Shown here one piece after another: positions 7,151 through 21,300 of a stretch of DNA of 64,000 nt (position 1 is its first letter; each line of letters starts with the position of its first letter). The notes below the pieces were generated by a model. The model was given only the letters and a program-made list of their open reading frames with translations. It was not told the DNA's origin and did no database searches. Origin of the DNA: Sipunculus nudus (taxonomy: Eukaryota > Annelida > Sipuncula > Golfingiida > Sipunculidae); contig JAPPUL010000039.1 of NCBI GenBank assembly GCA_026874595.1, forward strand, positions 1 through 64,000. Reading direction: 5' to 3'. A program made the position numbers and the translations under genes.

Positions 7151-7559
7151 CGTCAAATCTGGGATCGTTTTTTCTTCAAATAAAAAAGTACATCCTATTG
7201 CCGTGACCATAAGTGGCGGCAGTATGTGATAGTAAATGTCGGCAGGGGCATTACACTTGACAGTTGGAGCCGTGTTCTATGGGTGTGCGATGGCCCATGA
7301 AGAAGACTTCTATTGTGTTGTTTTCGTCTTCCTTTGATTGCTGCTTCGTAAGCTTCACAGACCAGCGCCAACCACCTGGTTGCCATGTGTCCTCAATGTA
7401 AACAACCTTTGCTGTTTTCCTTTCCCTAAGATATGTATGGTAGCCTGTTCACTTGTCCTTAGATTGTTTATTGTTGGTGTATTGAAGTAAAATAAAATGC
7501 CAGGTTTTCCTGCATATTGATTGTAAATTGAATAAAATCATACAAGAACCAACCAATGT
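7151..7559. other. Block V: spacer between mosaic and nested satellite
   Basis: Single-copy within the unit. It holds three AATAAA hexamers on the + strand (7179-7184, 7491-7496, 7531-7536) and a 63-codon minus-strand frame (7195-7386) with more balanced composition than its surroundings. I do not recognise the protein. Seven copies of this block occur, at 7151, 16077, 25005, 33934, 42862, 51791 and 60719. Confidence 0.6.
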
Positions 7560-9440
7560 TCTATGACCACTATTTCAGATTTGAGATCAGAACAATTGAT
7601 TTCTGCATAAACCACTATGACCAGATTTGATCAACTTTAAAGTGGTCTATATTTTTTTCTGAAGAAGTTGAGCTATATGCTTGGAGATGCCAGCCAGTGG
7701 GTGTGAATGGATTGCAATGAAACCCAAGCCAGGTGTTTGTGAAGAGTCTGGTGGAGATGAAGGGGGCCAAAACCTATTTGACTGTGTATAAGCATAAACT
7801 GGCCTGAAATCAGGTTTCTGGGGGCATGAAATTTTTGTTTGTGGGAACAGGGTAATATTTTCTTGTTTCCCTGTATATACACACTAAACTGGGCCTAATG
7901 ACACCAAAACCAGGTTTGTGGGACCATCAGTACAGATTTGAGGGGGGAAAATGGATTTTATCTGTATATCACTATGTTCACTGTGTCCAGATTTGGAAAT
8001 TCAAACTGGTCCTAATTTTTTTTCTGATGGAGTTGAGCCAAATGCTTTGAGATACCAGCCAGTGGGTGTAAATGGATTGCAATGATACCCAAACCAGGAG
8101 TGTGTGTTGAGTTTTGTGGAGATGAGGGGGGCCAGAACCTATCTGACTGTGTATAAGCATAAACTGGCCTGAAATCAGGTTTCTGGGGGCTTGAAATTCT
8201 TGTTTGTGTCAACAGGGTAATATTATCTTGTTTCCCTTTATATACACCTTGAATTGGGCCTAATGACACCTAAACCATGCTTTAGGGACCATCATTACAG
8301 ATTTGAGGTAAATAAAATGGATTTTCCCTGTATATCACTATGTTCACTGTGTCCAGATTTGGGAATTCAAACTGGCCCTAATTTTTTTTCTGAGGGAGTT
8401 GAGCCAAATGCTTGGTGATGCCAGCCAGTGGGTGTAAATGGATTGCAATGATACCCAAACCAGGAGTGTGTGTTGAGTTTTGTGGATATGAAGGGGGCCA
8501 GAACCTATTTGACTGTGTATAAGCATAAACTGGCCTGAAATCAGGTTTCTGGGGGCATGAAATTTTTGTTTGTGGGAACAGGGTAATATTTTCTTGTTTC
8601 CCTGTATATACACCCTAAACTGGGCCTAATGACACCAAAACCAGGTTTGTGGGACCATCAGTACAGATTTGAGGGGGGAAAATGGATTTTCTCTGTATAT
8701 CACTATGTTCACTGTGTCCAGATTTGGAAATTCAAACTGGCCCTAATTTTTTTTCTGAGGGAGTTGAGCCAAATGCTTGGTGATGCCAGCCAGTGGGTGT
8801 AAATGGATTGCAATGATACCCAAACCAGGAGTGTGTGTTGAGTTTTGTGGGGATGAGGGGGGCCAGAACCTATTTGACTGTGTATAAGCATAAACTGGCC
8901 TGAAATCAGGTTTCTGGGGGCATGAAATTTTTGTTTGTGGGAACAGGGTAATATTATCTTGTTTCCCTGTATATACACACTAAACTGGGCCTAATGACAC
9001 CAAAACCAGGTTTGTGGGACCATCAGTACAGATTTGAGGGGAAAAAATGGATTTTTTCTGTATATCACTATGTCCACTGTGTCCAGATTTGGAAATTCAA
9101 ACTGGCCCTAATTTTTTTTCTGAGGGATTTGAACCAAATGCTTTGAGATTCCAGCCAGTGGGTGTAAATGGATTGCAATGATAGCCAAACCAGGTGTGTG
9201 TGATGAGTCTGGTGGAGATGAGGTGGTCCAAAACACTATTTGCCTGTGTATAATAAGCCATATACTGTCCTCAGCTGAAATCAGCTTTCTGGGGGCTTGA
9301 AATGTTTGCTGGTGGGAACAAGGTAATATTATCTTGTTATCATGGATATACACCCTAAAATGGGTCTAAGAACACCAAATACATGCATGTTGGACCATGA
9401 GTACAGATTTGAGGTAACAAATTGTCTGTCTATAAATTAA
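7560..9440 (+). repeat. Nested 365-bp satellite (block S), five monomers
   Basis: Five tandem monomers anchored on CCAGATTT at 7621, 7987, 8353, 8718 and 9083, giving periods of 366, 366, 365 and 365. Shared landmarks in order are AACTGGCCCTAA, CAGCCAGTGGGTGT, GGATTGCAATGA, CCTGAAATCAGG, AACAGGGTAATATT, CTGTATATACAC and GGACCATCAG. Monomers 3 and 4 look most alike. Monomer 1 is diverged in its first part, and monomer 5 is diverged and ends early. Minus-strand frames of 60-89 codons recur in each monomer, but 365 is not a multiple of three and the frames shift between monomers, so coding is unlikely. Confidence 0.95.
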
Positions 9441-12400
9441 AAAAAATCAAATATCAAACTGTTATAAACATGTATCAATATATTTAATAAAATCTCTTTT
9501 CATCCAATGAATTGCATCTTATTTTTTTATAAATAAACCATGATATTCAATTACATCCAGTAATAAAAAATAAAAATAAAATGAATAAAAGTTTTTTTGT
9601 TTTTGTTTTTGTTTTTTTTTTGGGGGGGGGGGTGTTTGTGTTTTTTTTTTGCAGTAAAATCCAGGCTTCTCTTTGGATCCCGGCGGTGGGCGAGGGTACA
9701 ATGGACACCACACAACATTTGAAAGAACATTTTTTTCTGCTGTTATTGGATGACCAAGTCTCTATGAATTAAAAAAAAAATATTTTTTCCGTTATTCAAG
9801 ATGACAGTGAAAATGACCCTATTTTTTCAATCATTCACCACTCTTTTCGAGCGTTCATCGAATAAGAAAGAGCCCATCCCACCGCATTTCCTGCGAGGGT
9901 TCGTTTCTTCAGAGTCCAAACAATCCTACAGGGGCGGGGTTTAGTCCATCTCGTCTTAAATTTGTGTCCGGGGCACGGCAAACATTATGAAAGCGGACAA
10001 AAACTTTCATACGGCTGGTAAATGCGTTTATATGTAAACGCGGGGAATTCCCGGACAATTCACGGAGAGATTTTATATGCAATGATACTTTTAATTATAC
10101 GTTAAAATCATTTAAAATCTACCACTATATTACTCTAAAGACATTTATTCACTGTTAAATTACCGAAATAATAACCAGCGCAAACAATGTGGGACTGCCA
10201 CTAACAGCAATCTGGATCACCAGCTAACATTGACTGACTACCGATCTTACATCAGACGAAAACGCTAAACACTATATATTTTTTCAACAGTTTACTGTGC
10301 AAACCGTAACAAAACCATGCAGGATATCAAATTTACAGGTTCTTAAGGAAATATGATACAAAACATAAATTGTACCTTTGCTCACATTTAATAATATCAT
10401 CATGATGAATTCTCCGCGAATTCTCCGGCTGTCCGCGTTATAGATGTATATGTATTTATTAATGACAAAAATTGACATACAATTTTATGGATACCCGTAT
10501 AATTGCGGTTTTCTGGACCGTCCCAGCCCACAGGTAGGATAATATGGATTCCCGACAATATTCTAATGACCGTTCCCTGAGCTGGAACGGGCTAAGAAGG
10601 TCCCTGTCATTTTTTTAATTGTCAATTCCCAGGTTTTTCGGATAAAAAAATGGCCCAATCCTTCATTCAATCTCCAGCCTCTTCTGGCGTTCCGGGTTTA
10701 AAAAAGAGCCCGTCCCATGCCTATTTCAGCTAGGACTGCAAACTCTGGGGTCAAAACAACTCAACTACGGCTTGGGATTACTACCTTTCCTCTTAAATTT
10801 CCATCGCGCCCGTGTCAAGTGTACCGTTTTATTCACAAACGTGCGGCAGGCGCCAAAAAATTTGACAGCACCCCTCTCTCAAGCCAGAATATATTTTTAT
10901 ATATCAAGTCCTAACCCACCACGGAACTAGGGCCTCAAAGTTTTTTATCTTATTACTTACCACTTCAGACTCCTTAAAAGTCTCTCCTTTTTTAACCAAA
11001 GATTCCAATTTTTAAAATATATTAAATTTCACATTACAGATAACCTACACCAAGGGGACATTACAGTTAATCCGTGATGGGCAGGACTTCTTGGAATTTT
11101 ATAATTCCCGGACGCAGGCTGACCGACTGCCTTTTTTCTTCAAGGACAGCCCTAATTTAAGCCATCATCAGACTTGAAGATGTCCTCAGGCCGACCTATT
11201 TGTCCAGGAATGAAAGGTCACGTCTCCCTTACCCAGAGGTTGGGTCTCTGTCTAACACGAACGCGGCTTCGCTTGCATTTCGGCATTCTGGACGTTCAAC
11301 TCTTCAAGTTTCATTTTCAGTGCTTTTCTTATTTCCAGCACTCAAGAATAGGAGAACTGCCAAGGATTCAGTTGGACTTCCTTTATTTTTATTTCTGTCC
11401 AAAAATGGATTATCCTGTATAGGATGGCTACTAATAACAACACTATTAATGTCTCTCTATCCGTCTGTCTGTCTGTCTGTCTCTCTGTCTGTCTCTCTGT
11501 CTACTCCTCTTTGACTTTTGAAAATCAGCAAGACCTTATTCATATGTGCTACTGTTTTCCCCATGATAGAGGTTTTTCATTTGATCAGATCCAAATGTTC
11601 CCTGTCTGTCTGCCTAGTAACTGTCCATCTATTTCGCTGTCTTATTTCCGGTCACTTCCGGCAAGCGTTCGACCTCAGGTCGTCTAGTCTGTTTGTCTGT
11701 CTGTTTGTTTGTTTGTCACCACTCTCCTGGCCACAATTTTGCCACAATAACCTTGAAACTTACAAGGATGTTCGAAAACATAATTTCTAGGTGCCCTATT
11801 GTTTTTGGTTAAAATAGGTCAAAGGTCAAGGTCAAGGTCGTCAAAACTTCTCAAAACGTTTTTTTCTTCATATCTTTGTGACTATTAGTCGTATCTACTT
11901 CAACAATAGCTCATTTTAATCGTCATTCCAAGGCCTGTCATCTGGTGTGTAGCTGACTCAAATTTGCCGTAACCATGGTTAAAAAATTTTTGGGGAAAAG
12001 TCATGATATTCGAAAATAAGGGATCTTATTTTTCTAACTTTGTCAGTTTTGAAGCTAGAGTGATCTAGTTTTTTGCATCAGGTAGCATTCAACTAATACT
12101 ACAAGATTGTTTTACAAGTCTCGCAGTATCTCGTAAAATATCTCGTGAATAGAGATATTTCGAGATTTCATTCATCTTGCGCCAAAGGCCACATTATTGC
12201 AGGAATCTTTTTTGAAACTGACATATTATAAGTCCTACACCAGTATCTCGAAATTGTTTTTTCATTTTTTGAATATGGCACCTAGGGGGCGCTGCACACA
12301 ACCCCCACACAGATATCATTACATTAGCCATATCTCTAAAACCCAAAGCCTCAATTACATAAACTATAGCTTATTTTTTCCCTCTGAGTCTTCTCCATAA

Positions 12401-15400
12401 ACTGATAATGTCATCTGGTCTCAATGTTGTGTCACTTTGTCATTGTGTCCGTCTGTTTGTCAGTTGTCCTCAATTTCGACTGCTTGCTCTTGCGTCTCAC
12501 ATATAGCATTCTACAGGCCACAGTTTTGAAAGAATCCTTTTGAAACTATTACATCTTAAGTCTTACACTAATATCTCGAAACCAATTTTTCATTTTCTGG
12601 ATATGGCCGCTAGGGGGCGCTGAACTCGAACCTCTCCCAACATATCATGCTTTGGCAATATCTCCAAAACTATAAACCTCAGTTACATAGACTGTAGCTT
12701 TTTCTTCCGTTGAGTCGTCTCCATAATCTGGAGTAGTCATCTGGACTCAATCTTGAGTCACTTTGTCAGTGTGTCCGTCTGTTTGTCAGTTGTCCTCAAA
12801 TTCGCCTTCTTGCTGGTTCTTGTTTGTTTGTCACCACCCTCCTGGCTACAATTTTGCCACAAAAACCTTGAAACTTACAGGGATGATGAAAAAGATAATT
12901 TCTAGTTGCCCTATTGTTTTTGGTTAATATAGGTGAAAGGTCAAGGTCAAGGTCGTCAAAACTTCTTAAAACGGTCTTTTCTCCATATCTGTGTGACTTT
13001 CAGTCGTATCTACTTCAACAATAGCTCATTTTAATCGTCGTTCCAAGGCCTGTCATCTGGTGTGTAGCTGACTCAAATTTGCCGTAACCATGGTTACAAA
13101 TTTTGGGGGAAAAGTCAGGATATTCGAAAATAAGGGATCTTATTTTTCTAACTTTGTCAGTTTTAAAGCTAGAGTGATCTAGTTTTTTGCATCAGGTAGC
13201 ATTTAACTAGTACTACAAGATTTTATTAAAGTCTTGCAGTATCTCGTAAAATGTCTCGTGAATAGAGATATTTCGAGATTTCATTCATCTTGCGCCAAAG
13301 GCCACATTATTGCAGCAATCCTTTTGAAACTGACATATTATAAGTCCTACACTAGTATCTCGAAATTGTTTTTTTCATTTTTTTAATATGGCTGTTAGGG
13401 GGCGCTGCAAACGACCCTCATACACATATCATTACATTGGCCATATCTCTAAAACCCAAAGCCTCATTTACATAAACTATAGCTTATTTTTTTCCTCTGA
13501 GTCATCTCCATAAACTGATAATGTCATCTTGTCTCAATCTTGTGTCACTTTGTCAGTGTGTCCGTCTGTTTGTCAGTTGTCCTTAATTTCGACTGCTTGC
13601 TCTTGCGTCTCACATATAGCATTCTACAGGCCACAGTTTTGAAAGAATACTTTTGAAACTATTACATCTTAAGTCTTACACTAATATCTCGAAACCAATT
13701 TTTCATTTTCTGGATATGGCCGCTAGGGGGCGCTGAACTCGAACCTCTCCCAACATATCATGCTTTGGCAATATCTCCAAAACTATAAACCTCAGTTACA
13801 TAGACTGTAGCTTTTTTCTTCCGTTGAGTCGTCTCCATAATCTGGAGTAGTCATCTGGACTCAATCTTGAGTCACTTTGTCAGTGTGTCCGTCTGTTTGT
13901 CAGTTGTCCTCAAATTCGCCTGCTTGTTGGCTCTTGCGTCTCACATATAGCATTCTGTAGGCCACAGTTTTGACGGAATCCTTTTGAAACTATTACATCT
14001 TATGTCTTACACTAATATCTAGAAATAAATTTTTCATTTTCGGATATGGCCACTAGTGGGCGCTGCACATGACTCTCACACACATACCATTGTATTGGCC
14101 ATAACTCTACACCCAAAGTCTCAGTTACATAAGCTATAGCTTATTTTCTTCCTTTAAGTCTTCTCCATAACCTGATTAAGGCATCTGGTTTCAATCTTCT
14201 GTCACTTTGTCAGTGTGTCCATCTGTTTGTCCGTTATCCTCAAAGTCGCCTGCTTGCTGGTTCTTACGCCTTACATAGAGCATTCTACAGGCCACAGCTT
14301 TGACGGAATCCTTTTGAAACTGAGACATCTCATGTCATACACTAATAATACGAAACGCATTTGTCGTCTTCGGAATATGTCTGCTAGAGGGCGCTACAGT
14401 CGAGCCTCCCAAGTATATCATTAATTCGCCATACCTCGTAAACTATAAATCTAAATTACATAAATTATAACTCATTTTCTTCCTTTGAATCTTCTCAATC
14501 ACTAGGTTATGTCATCTGGTGTCAATTTTGTCTCACAAAGTCAGTATGTCTGTCTGTTCGTCTTTTGTTGTCAGCTTTGTCTGCTTGCCTGTTCTTTTGT
14601 CTCATATGTCATTCTACGGGCCACATATTCTCAGCAATGTCTCTGAGAGTCATTCCATTAATAGAAAACCGACAATATGTTCTGTCTGTCCGTCTGTGTT
14701 TCACTTCCGAATTCCGGCAAGCGTTCGACCTATGGTCGTCTAGTTTGTTTGTTTGTCTGTCTGTTTGTCTGTATGTACACGCGCTAGAGGCCACAGTTTT
14801 TAAGCAATCGCTCTGAAACTTATACATAAACTGTAAGATCTGTTCTCCTCGGAGCCTATTGTTTTTGGTGGTGATCGGTCAAAGGTCAAGGTCAGGGTCA
14901 CCAAAAAACCTAAAATCTTTATTTTCTTCATATCTTCGTCAATAATAATCGTAGCCGCATAATCTGTAGCTCATTTTATTCCTCACTATGTTAGCTTTCC
15001 AAGTGCTGGCAAATTTTTCTGGTCAATTGTTACCATGGTAACGTATTTTGGGGGGAAAATCAGAAAATTCGAAAATTTCACTCCAAATTTCTCATTTTTT
15101 AAGTTAGGGAGGTCTAGTTTTTTGCATTGTGTAGCATTTAATATGCTCTATGGAAAATTAACGGAAGTCTCGCAAAATCTCGTGCCATTTGTCGTCAAAT
15201 GAGACTTTTCAAGATTTCATTAAATACGATTTACAGGTGGCAGTTTTACAGCTAAGGTTCTGAAAGTGACATATTTTCTGTTGTTCTGTATTATCTCGAA
15301 CTTGTTTTTTCATTTTTCGGAAATAGCCACCAGGGGGCGTGGTACTGGAAACACTGCAACTTAGCATTTTTCTGCAATACCAAAAAAAATATTAAACGTG

Positions 15401-17854
15401 GCACAATGTTTACTGTCTTATCTGAAACTAGGATCGTCGGCTTATTCCTGCGTACATGTAGCTTTGCGCTGCTGTTACCATGGTAACCAAATTTTGGGGT
15501 AAAACTTGGCAATCTGAAAATAATAAGTTTTTTGCTTCTATCTCTGTTAATATTTATACTACAAGTGTCTAGTTTTCTGCATGAGGTAGCATTCCCTTGC
15601 CACTAATGCAGTTAATTGCAAGTCTCGTAGAATCTCGCTCTGTTTTCCGTCAAACGAGAAATTACGAGATTTCACAGAAATGCATATAACTTGGTCACCT
15701 TTTCGGCTAAAGAGGAGCAGTTTTCAGCATTTTGTTGCGTTTTGGGAGCTTAACAAGATAATAACTTATATCTCGCCACATCTCGTACCATCTCCCGCCA
15801 AACGAGAATATTCGAGAATTCGAACAAATGTCTTTATCTCTGTCATTTGAATGCCAGAGATTTTATTTTTCTATTGTTCAAGATTCACTTGACTAGTTTG
15901 AAGTGACAAAATTGAATATCTCGTCATATCTCGCATCATTTCTTGTCAAACGAGAACATGGGACCATTCAAAGATACGCCTTTAATTCTGTTATTTTAAT
16001 GCTGAAGACCTTTAGTTTTCAGCATTCGATAGCGTCTAACACTCTCGGTCACATTATGTGTTTATATTGTAAGTTTCGTCAAATCTGGGATCGTTTTTTC
16101 TTCAAATAAAAAAGTACATCCTATTGCCGTGACCATAAGTGGCGGCAGTATGTGATAGTAAATGTCGGCAGGGGCATTACACTTGACAGTTGGAGCCGTG
16201 TTCTATGGGTGTGCGATGGCCCATGAAGAAGACTTCTATTGTGTTGTTTTCGTCTTCCTTTGATTGCTGCTTCGTAAGCTTCACAGACCAGCGCCAACCA
16301 CCTGGTTGCCATGTGTCCTCAATGTAAACAACCTTTGCTGTTTTCCTTTCCCTAAGATATGTATGGTAGCCTGTTCACTTGTCCTTAGATTGTTTATTGT
16401 TGGTGTATTGAAGTAAAATAAAATGCCAGGTTTTCCTGCATATTGATTGTAAATTGAATAAAATCATACAAGAACCAACCAATGTTCTATGACCACTATT
16501 TCAGATTTGAGATCAGAACAATTGATTTCTGCATAAACCACTATGACCAGATTTGATCAACTTTAAAGTGGTCTATATTTTTTTCTGAAGAAGTTGAGCT
16601 ATATGCTTGGAGATGCCAGCCAGTGGGTGTGAATGGATTGCAATGAAACCCAAGCCAGGTGTTTGTGAAGAGTCTGGTGGAGATGAAGGGGGCCAAAACC
16701 TATTTGACTGTGTATAAGCATAAACTGGCCTGAAATCAGGTTTCTGGGGGCATGAAATTTTTGTTTGTGGGAACAGGGTAATATTTTCTTGTTTCCCTGT
16801 ATATACACACTAAACTGGGCCTAATGACACCAAAACCAGGTTTGTGGGACCATCAGTACAGATTTGAGGGGGGAAAATGGATTTTATCTGTATATCACTA
16901 TGTTCACTGTGTCCAGATTTGGAAATTCAAACTGGTCCTAATTTTTTTTCTGATGGAGTTGAGCCAAATGCTTTGAGATACCAGCCAGTGGGTGTAAATG
17001 GATTGCAATGATACCCAAACCAGGAGTGTGTGTTGAGTTTTGTGGAGATGAGGGGGGCCAGAACCTATCTGACTGTGTATAAGCATAAACTGGCCTGAAA
17101 TCAGGTTTCTGGGGGCTTGAAATTCTTGTTTGTGTCAACAGGGTAATATTATCTTGTTTCCCTTTATATACACCTTGAATTGGGCCTAATGACACCTAAA
17201 CCATGCTTTAGGGACCATCATTACAGATTTGAGGTAAATAAAATGGATTTTCCCTGTATATCACTATGTTCACTGTGTCCAGATTTGGGAATTCAAACTG
17301 GCCCTAATTTTTTTTCTGAGGGAGTTGAGCCAAATGCTTGGTGATGCCAGCCAGTGGGTGTAAATGGATTGCAATGATACCCAAACCAGGAGTGTGTGTT
17401 GAGTTTTGTGGATATGAAGGGGGCCAGAACCTATTTGACTGTGTATAAGCATAAACTGGCCTGAAATCAGGTTTCTGGGGGCATGAAATTTTTGTTTGTG
17501 GGAACAGGGTAATATTTTCTTGTTTCCCTGTATATACACCCTAAACTGGGCCTAATGACACCAAAACCAGGTTTGTGGGACCATCAGTACAGATTTGAGG
17601 GGGGAAAATGGATTTTCTCTGTATATCACTATGTTCACTGTGTCCAGATTTGGAAATTCAAACTGGCCCTAATTTTTTTTCTGAGGGAGTTGAGCCAAAT
17701 GCTTGGTGATGCCAGCCAGTGGGTGTAAATGGATTGCTATGATACCCAAACCAGGAGTGTGTGTTGAGTTTTGTGGGGATGAGGGGGGCCAGAACCTATT
17801 TGACTGTGTATAAGCATAAACTGGCCTGAAATCAGGTTTCTGGGGGCATGAAAT
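8929..17854 (+). repeat. Macrosatellite unit, copy 2 (8926 bp)
   Basis: Second copy, collinear with copy 1. Blocks: S end 8929-9440, U 9441-11660, R 11661-16076, V 16077-16485, S start 16486-17854. Shorter than most copies because its G run is 11 bases (9622-9632). It has a private T at 13421, in the CACACA tract after the third CTCF-like site, where the other copies have C. Confidence 0.98.
11661..16076 (+). repeat. Block R, copy 2
   Basis: Collinear with 2736-7150. CTCF-like 19-mers start at 12276, 12604, 13389, 13717, 14047, 14378 and 15324. Private T at 13421. Confidence 0.85.
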
Positions 17855-18366
17855 TTTTGTTTGTGGGAACAGGGTAATATTATCTTGTTTCCCTGTATAT
17901 ACACACTAAACTGGGCCTAATGACACCAAAACCAGGTTTGTGGGACCATCAGTACAGATTTGAGGGGAAAAAATGGATTTTTTCTGTATATCACTATGTC
18001 CACTGTGTCCAGATTTGGAAATTCAAACTGGCCCTAATTTTTTTTCTGAGGGATTTGAACCAAATGCTTTGAGATTCCAGCCAGTGGGTGTAAATGGATT
18101 GCAATGATAGCCAAACCAGGTGTGTGTGATGAGTCTGGTGGAGATGAGGTGGTCCAAAACACTATTTGCCTGTGTATAATAAGCCATATACTGTCCTCAG
18201 CTGAAATCAGCTTTCTGGGGGCTTGAAATGTTTGCTGGTGGGAACAAGGTAATATTATCTTGTTATCATGGATATACACCCTAAAATGGGTCTAAGAACA
18301 CCAAATACATGCATGTTGGACCATGAGTACAGATTTGAGGTAACAAATTGTCTGTCTATAAATTAA
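16486..18366 (+). repeat. Nested 365-bp satellite (block S)
   Basis: Same five-monomer array at the copy 2/3 junction. It carries T at 17738 (A at 8812 in copy 1), which puts a minus-strand stop codon into monomer 4 from this copy onward. Confidence 0.95.
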
Positions 18367-21300
18367 AAAAAATCAAATATCAAACTGTTATAAACATGTA
18401 TCAATATATTTAATAAAATCTCTTTTCATCCAATGAATTGCATCTTATTTTTTTATAAATAAACCATGATATTCAATTACATCCAGTAATAAAAAATAAA
18501 AATAAAATGAATAAAAGTTTTTTTGTTTTTGTTTTTGTTTTTTTTTTGGGGGGGGGGGGGTGTTTGTGTTTTTTTTTTGCAGTAAAATCCAGGCTTCTCT
18601 TTGGATCCCGGCGGTGGGCGAGGGTACAATGGACACCACACAACATTTGAAAGAACATTTTTTTCTGCTGTTATTGGATGACCAAGTCTCTATGAATTAA
18701 AAAAAAAATATTTTTTCCGTTATTCAAGATGACAGTGAAAATGACCCTATTTTTTCAATCATTCACCACTCTTTTCGAGCGTTCATCGAATAAGAAAGAG
18801 CCCATCCCACCGCATTTCCTGCGAGGGTTCGTTTCTTCAGAGTCCAAACAATCCTACAGGGGCGGGGTTTAGTCCATCTCGTCTTAAATTTGTGTCCGGG
18901 GCACGGCAAACATTATGAAAGCGGACAAAAACTTTCATACGGCTGGTAAATGCGTTTATATGTAAACGCGGGGAATTCCCGGACAATTCACGGAGAGATT
19001 TTATATGCAATGATACTTTTAATTATACGTTAAAATCATTTAAAATCTACCACTATATTACTCTAAAGACATTTATTCACTGTTAAATTACCGAAATAAT
19101 AACCAGCGCAAACAATGTGGGACTGCCACTAACAGCAATCTGGATCACCAGCTAACATTGACTGACTACCGATCTTACATCAGACGAAAACGCTAAACAC
19201 TATATATTTTTTCAACAGTTTACTGTGCAAACCGTAACAAAACCATGCAGGATATCAAATTTACAGGTTCTTAAGGAAATATGATACAAAACATAAATTG
19301 TACCTTTGCTCACATTTAATAATATCATCATGATGAATTCTCCGCGAATTCTCCGGCTCTCCGCGTTATAGATGTATATGTATTTATTAATGACAAAAAT
19401 TGACATACAATTTTATGGATACCCGTATAATTGCGGTTTTCTGGACCGTCCCAGCCCACAGGTAGGATAATATGGATTCCCGACAATATTCTAATGACCG
19501 TTCCCTGAGCTGGAACGGGCTAAGAAGGTCCCTGTCATTTTTTTAATTGTCAATTCCCAGGTTTTTCGGATAAAAAAATGGCCCAATCCTTCATTCAATC
19601 TCCAGCCTCTTCTGGCGTTCCGGGTTTAAAAAAGAGCCCGTCCCATGCCTATTTCAGCTAGGACTGCAAACTCTGGGGTCAAAACAACTCAACTACGGCT
19701 TGGGATTACTACCTTTCCTCTTAAATTTCCATCGCGCCCGTGTCAAGTGTACCGTTTTATTCACAAACGTGCGGCAGGCGCCAAAAAATTTGACAGCACC
19801 CCTCTCTCAAGCCAGAATATATTTTTATATATCAAGTCCTAACCCACCACGGAACTAGGGCCTCAAAGTTTTTTATCTTATTACTTACCACTTCAGACTC
19901 CTTAAAAGTCTCTCCTTTTTTAACCAAAGATTCCAATTTTTAAAATATATTAAATTTCACATTACAGATAACCTACACCAAGGGGACATTACAGTTAATC
20001 CGTGATGGGCAGGACTTCTTGGAATTTTATAATTCCCGGACGCAGGCTGACCGACTGCCTTTTTTCTTCAAGGACAGCCCTAATTTAAGCCATCATCAGA
20101 CTTGAAGATGTCCTCAGGCCGACCTATTTGTCCAGGAATGAAAGGTCACGTCTCCCTTACCCAGAGGTTGGGTCTCTGTCTAACACGAACGCGGCTTCGC
20201 TTGCATTTCGGCATTCTGGACGTTCAACTCTTCAAGTTTCATTTTCAGTGCTTTTCTTATTTCCAGCACTCAAGAATAGGAGAACTGCCAAGGATTCAGT
20301 TGGACTTCCTTTATTTTTATTTCTGTCCAAAAATGGATTATCCTGTATAGGATGGCTACTAATAACAACACTATTAATGTCTCTCTATCCGTCTGTCTGT
20401 CTGTCTGTCTCTCTGTCTGTCTCTCTGTCTACTCCTCTTTGACTTTTGAAAATCAGCAAGACCTTATTCATATGTGCTACTGTTTTCCCCATGATAGAGG
20501 TTTTTCATTTGATCAGATCCAAATGTTCCCTGTCTGTCTGCCTAGTAACTGTCCATCTATTTCGCTGTCTTATTTCCGGTCACTTCCGGCAAGCGTTCGA
20601 CCTCAGGTCGTCTAGTCTGTTTGTCTGTCTGTTTGTTTGTTTGTCACCACTCTCCTGGCCACAATTTTGCCACAATAACCTTGAAACTTACAAGGATGTT
20701 CGAAAACATAATTTCTAGGTGCCCTATTGTTTTTGGTTAAAATAGGTCAAAGGTCAAGGTCAAGGTCGTCAAAACTTCTCAAAACGTTTTTTTCTTCATA
20801 TCTTTGTGACTATTAGTCGTATCTACTTCAACAATAGCTCATTTTAATCGTCATTCCAAGGCCTGTCATCTGGTGTGTAGCTGACTCAAATTTGCCGTAA
20901 CCATGGTTAAAAAATTTTTGGGGAAAAGTCATGATATTCGAAAATAAGGGATCTTATTTTTCTAACTTTGTCAGTTTTGAAGCTAGAGTGATCTAGTTTT
21001 TTGCATCAGGTAGCATTCAACTAATACTACAAGATTGTTTTACAAGTCTCGCAGTATCTCGTAAAATATCTCGTGAATAGAGATATTTCGAGATTTCATT
21101 CATCTTGCGCCAAAGGCCACATTATTGCAGGAATCTTTTTTGAAACTGACATATTATAAGTCCTACACCAGTATCTCGAAATTGTTTTTTCATTTTTTGA
21201 ATATGGCACCTAGGGGGCGCTGCACACAACCCCCACACAGATATCATTACATTAGCCATATCTCTAAAACCCAAAGCCTCAATTACATAAACTATAGCTT

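Larger units (their letters stand above)
1..8928 (+). repeat. Macrosatellite unit, copy 1 (8928 bp)
   Basis: First full copy of the 8.93-kb tandem unit; the start is arbitrary. Base 1 corresponds to 8929 and every landmark recurs at that spacing. Blocks: end of nested satellite S 1-512, block U 513-2735, mosaic block R 2736-7150, spacer V 7151-7559, start of S 7560-8928. This copy has a 12-base G run (694-705), one extra T in a short T run at about 960-963, and A at 8812 where all other copies have T. It is therefore the most distinct copy, which might mean it lies nearer an array edge (inference). No coding gene is recognisable on either strand. Confidence 0.98.

Noticed and set aside
8344-8978. 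Minus-strand frames of 60-89 codons in each 365-bp monomer, seemingly a small protein family
   Set aside because: The period is not a multiple of three, related monomers are open in different frames, and one substitution (8812) creates a stop in copies 2-7 with no sign of constraint.
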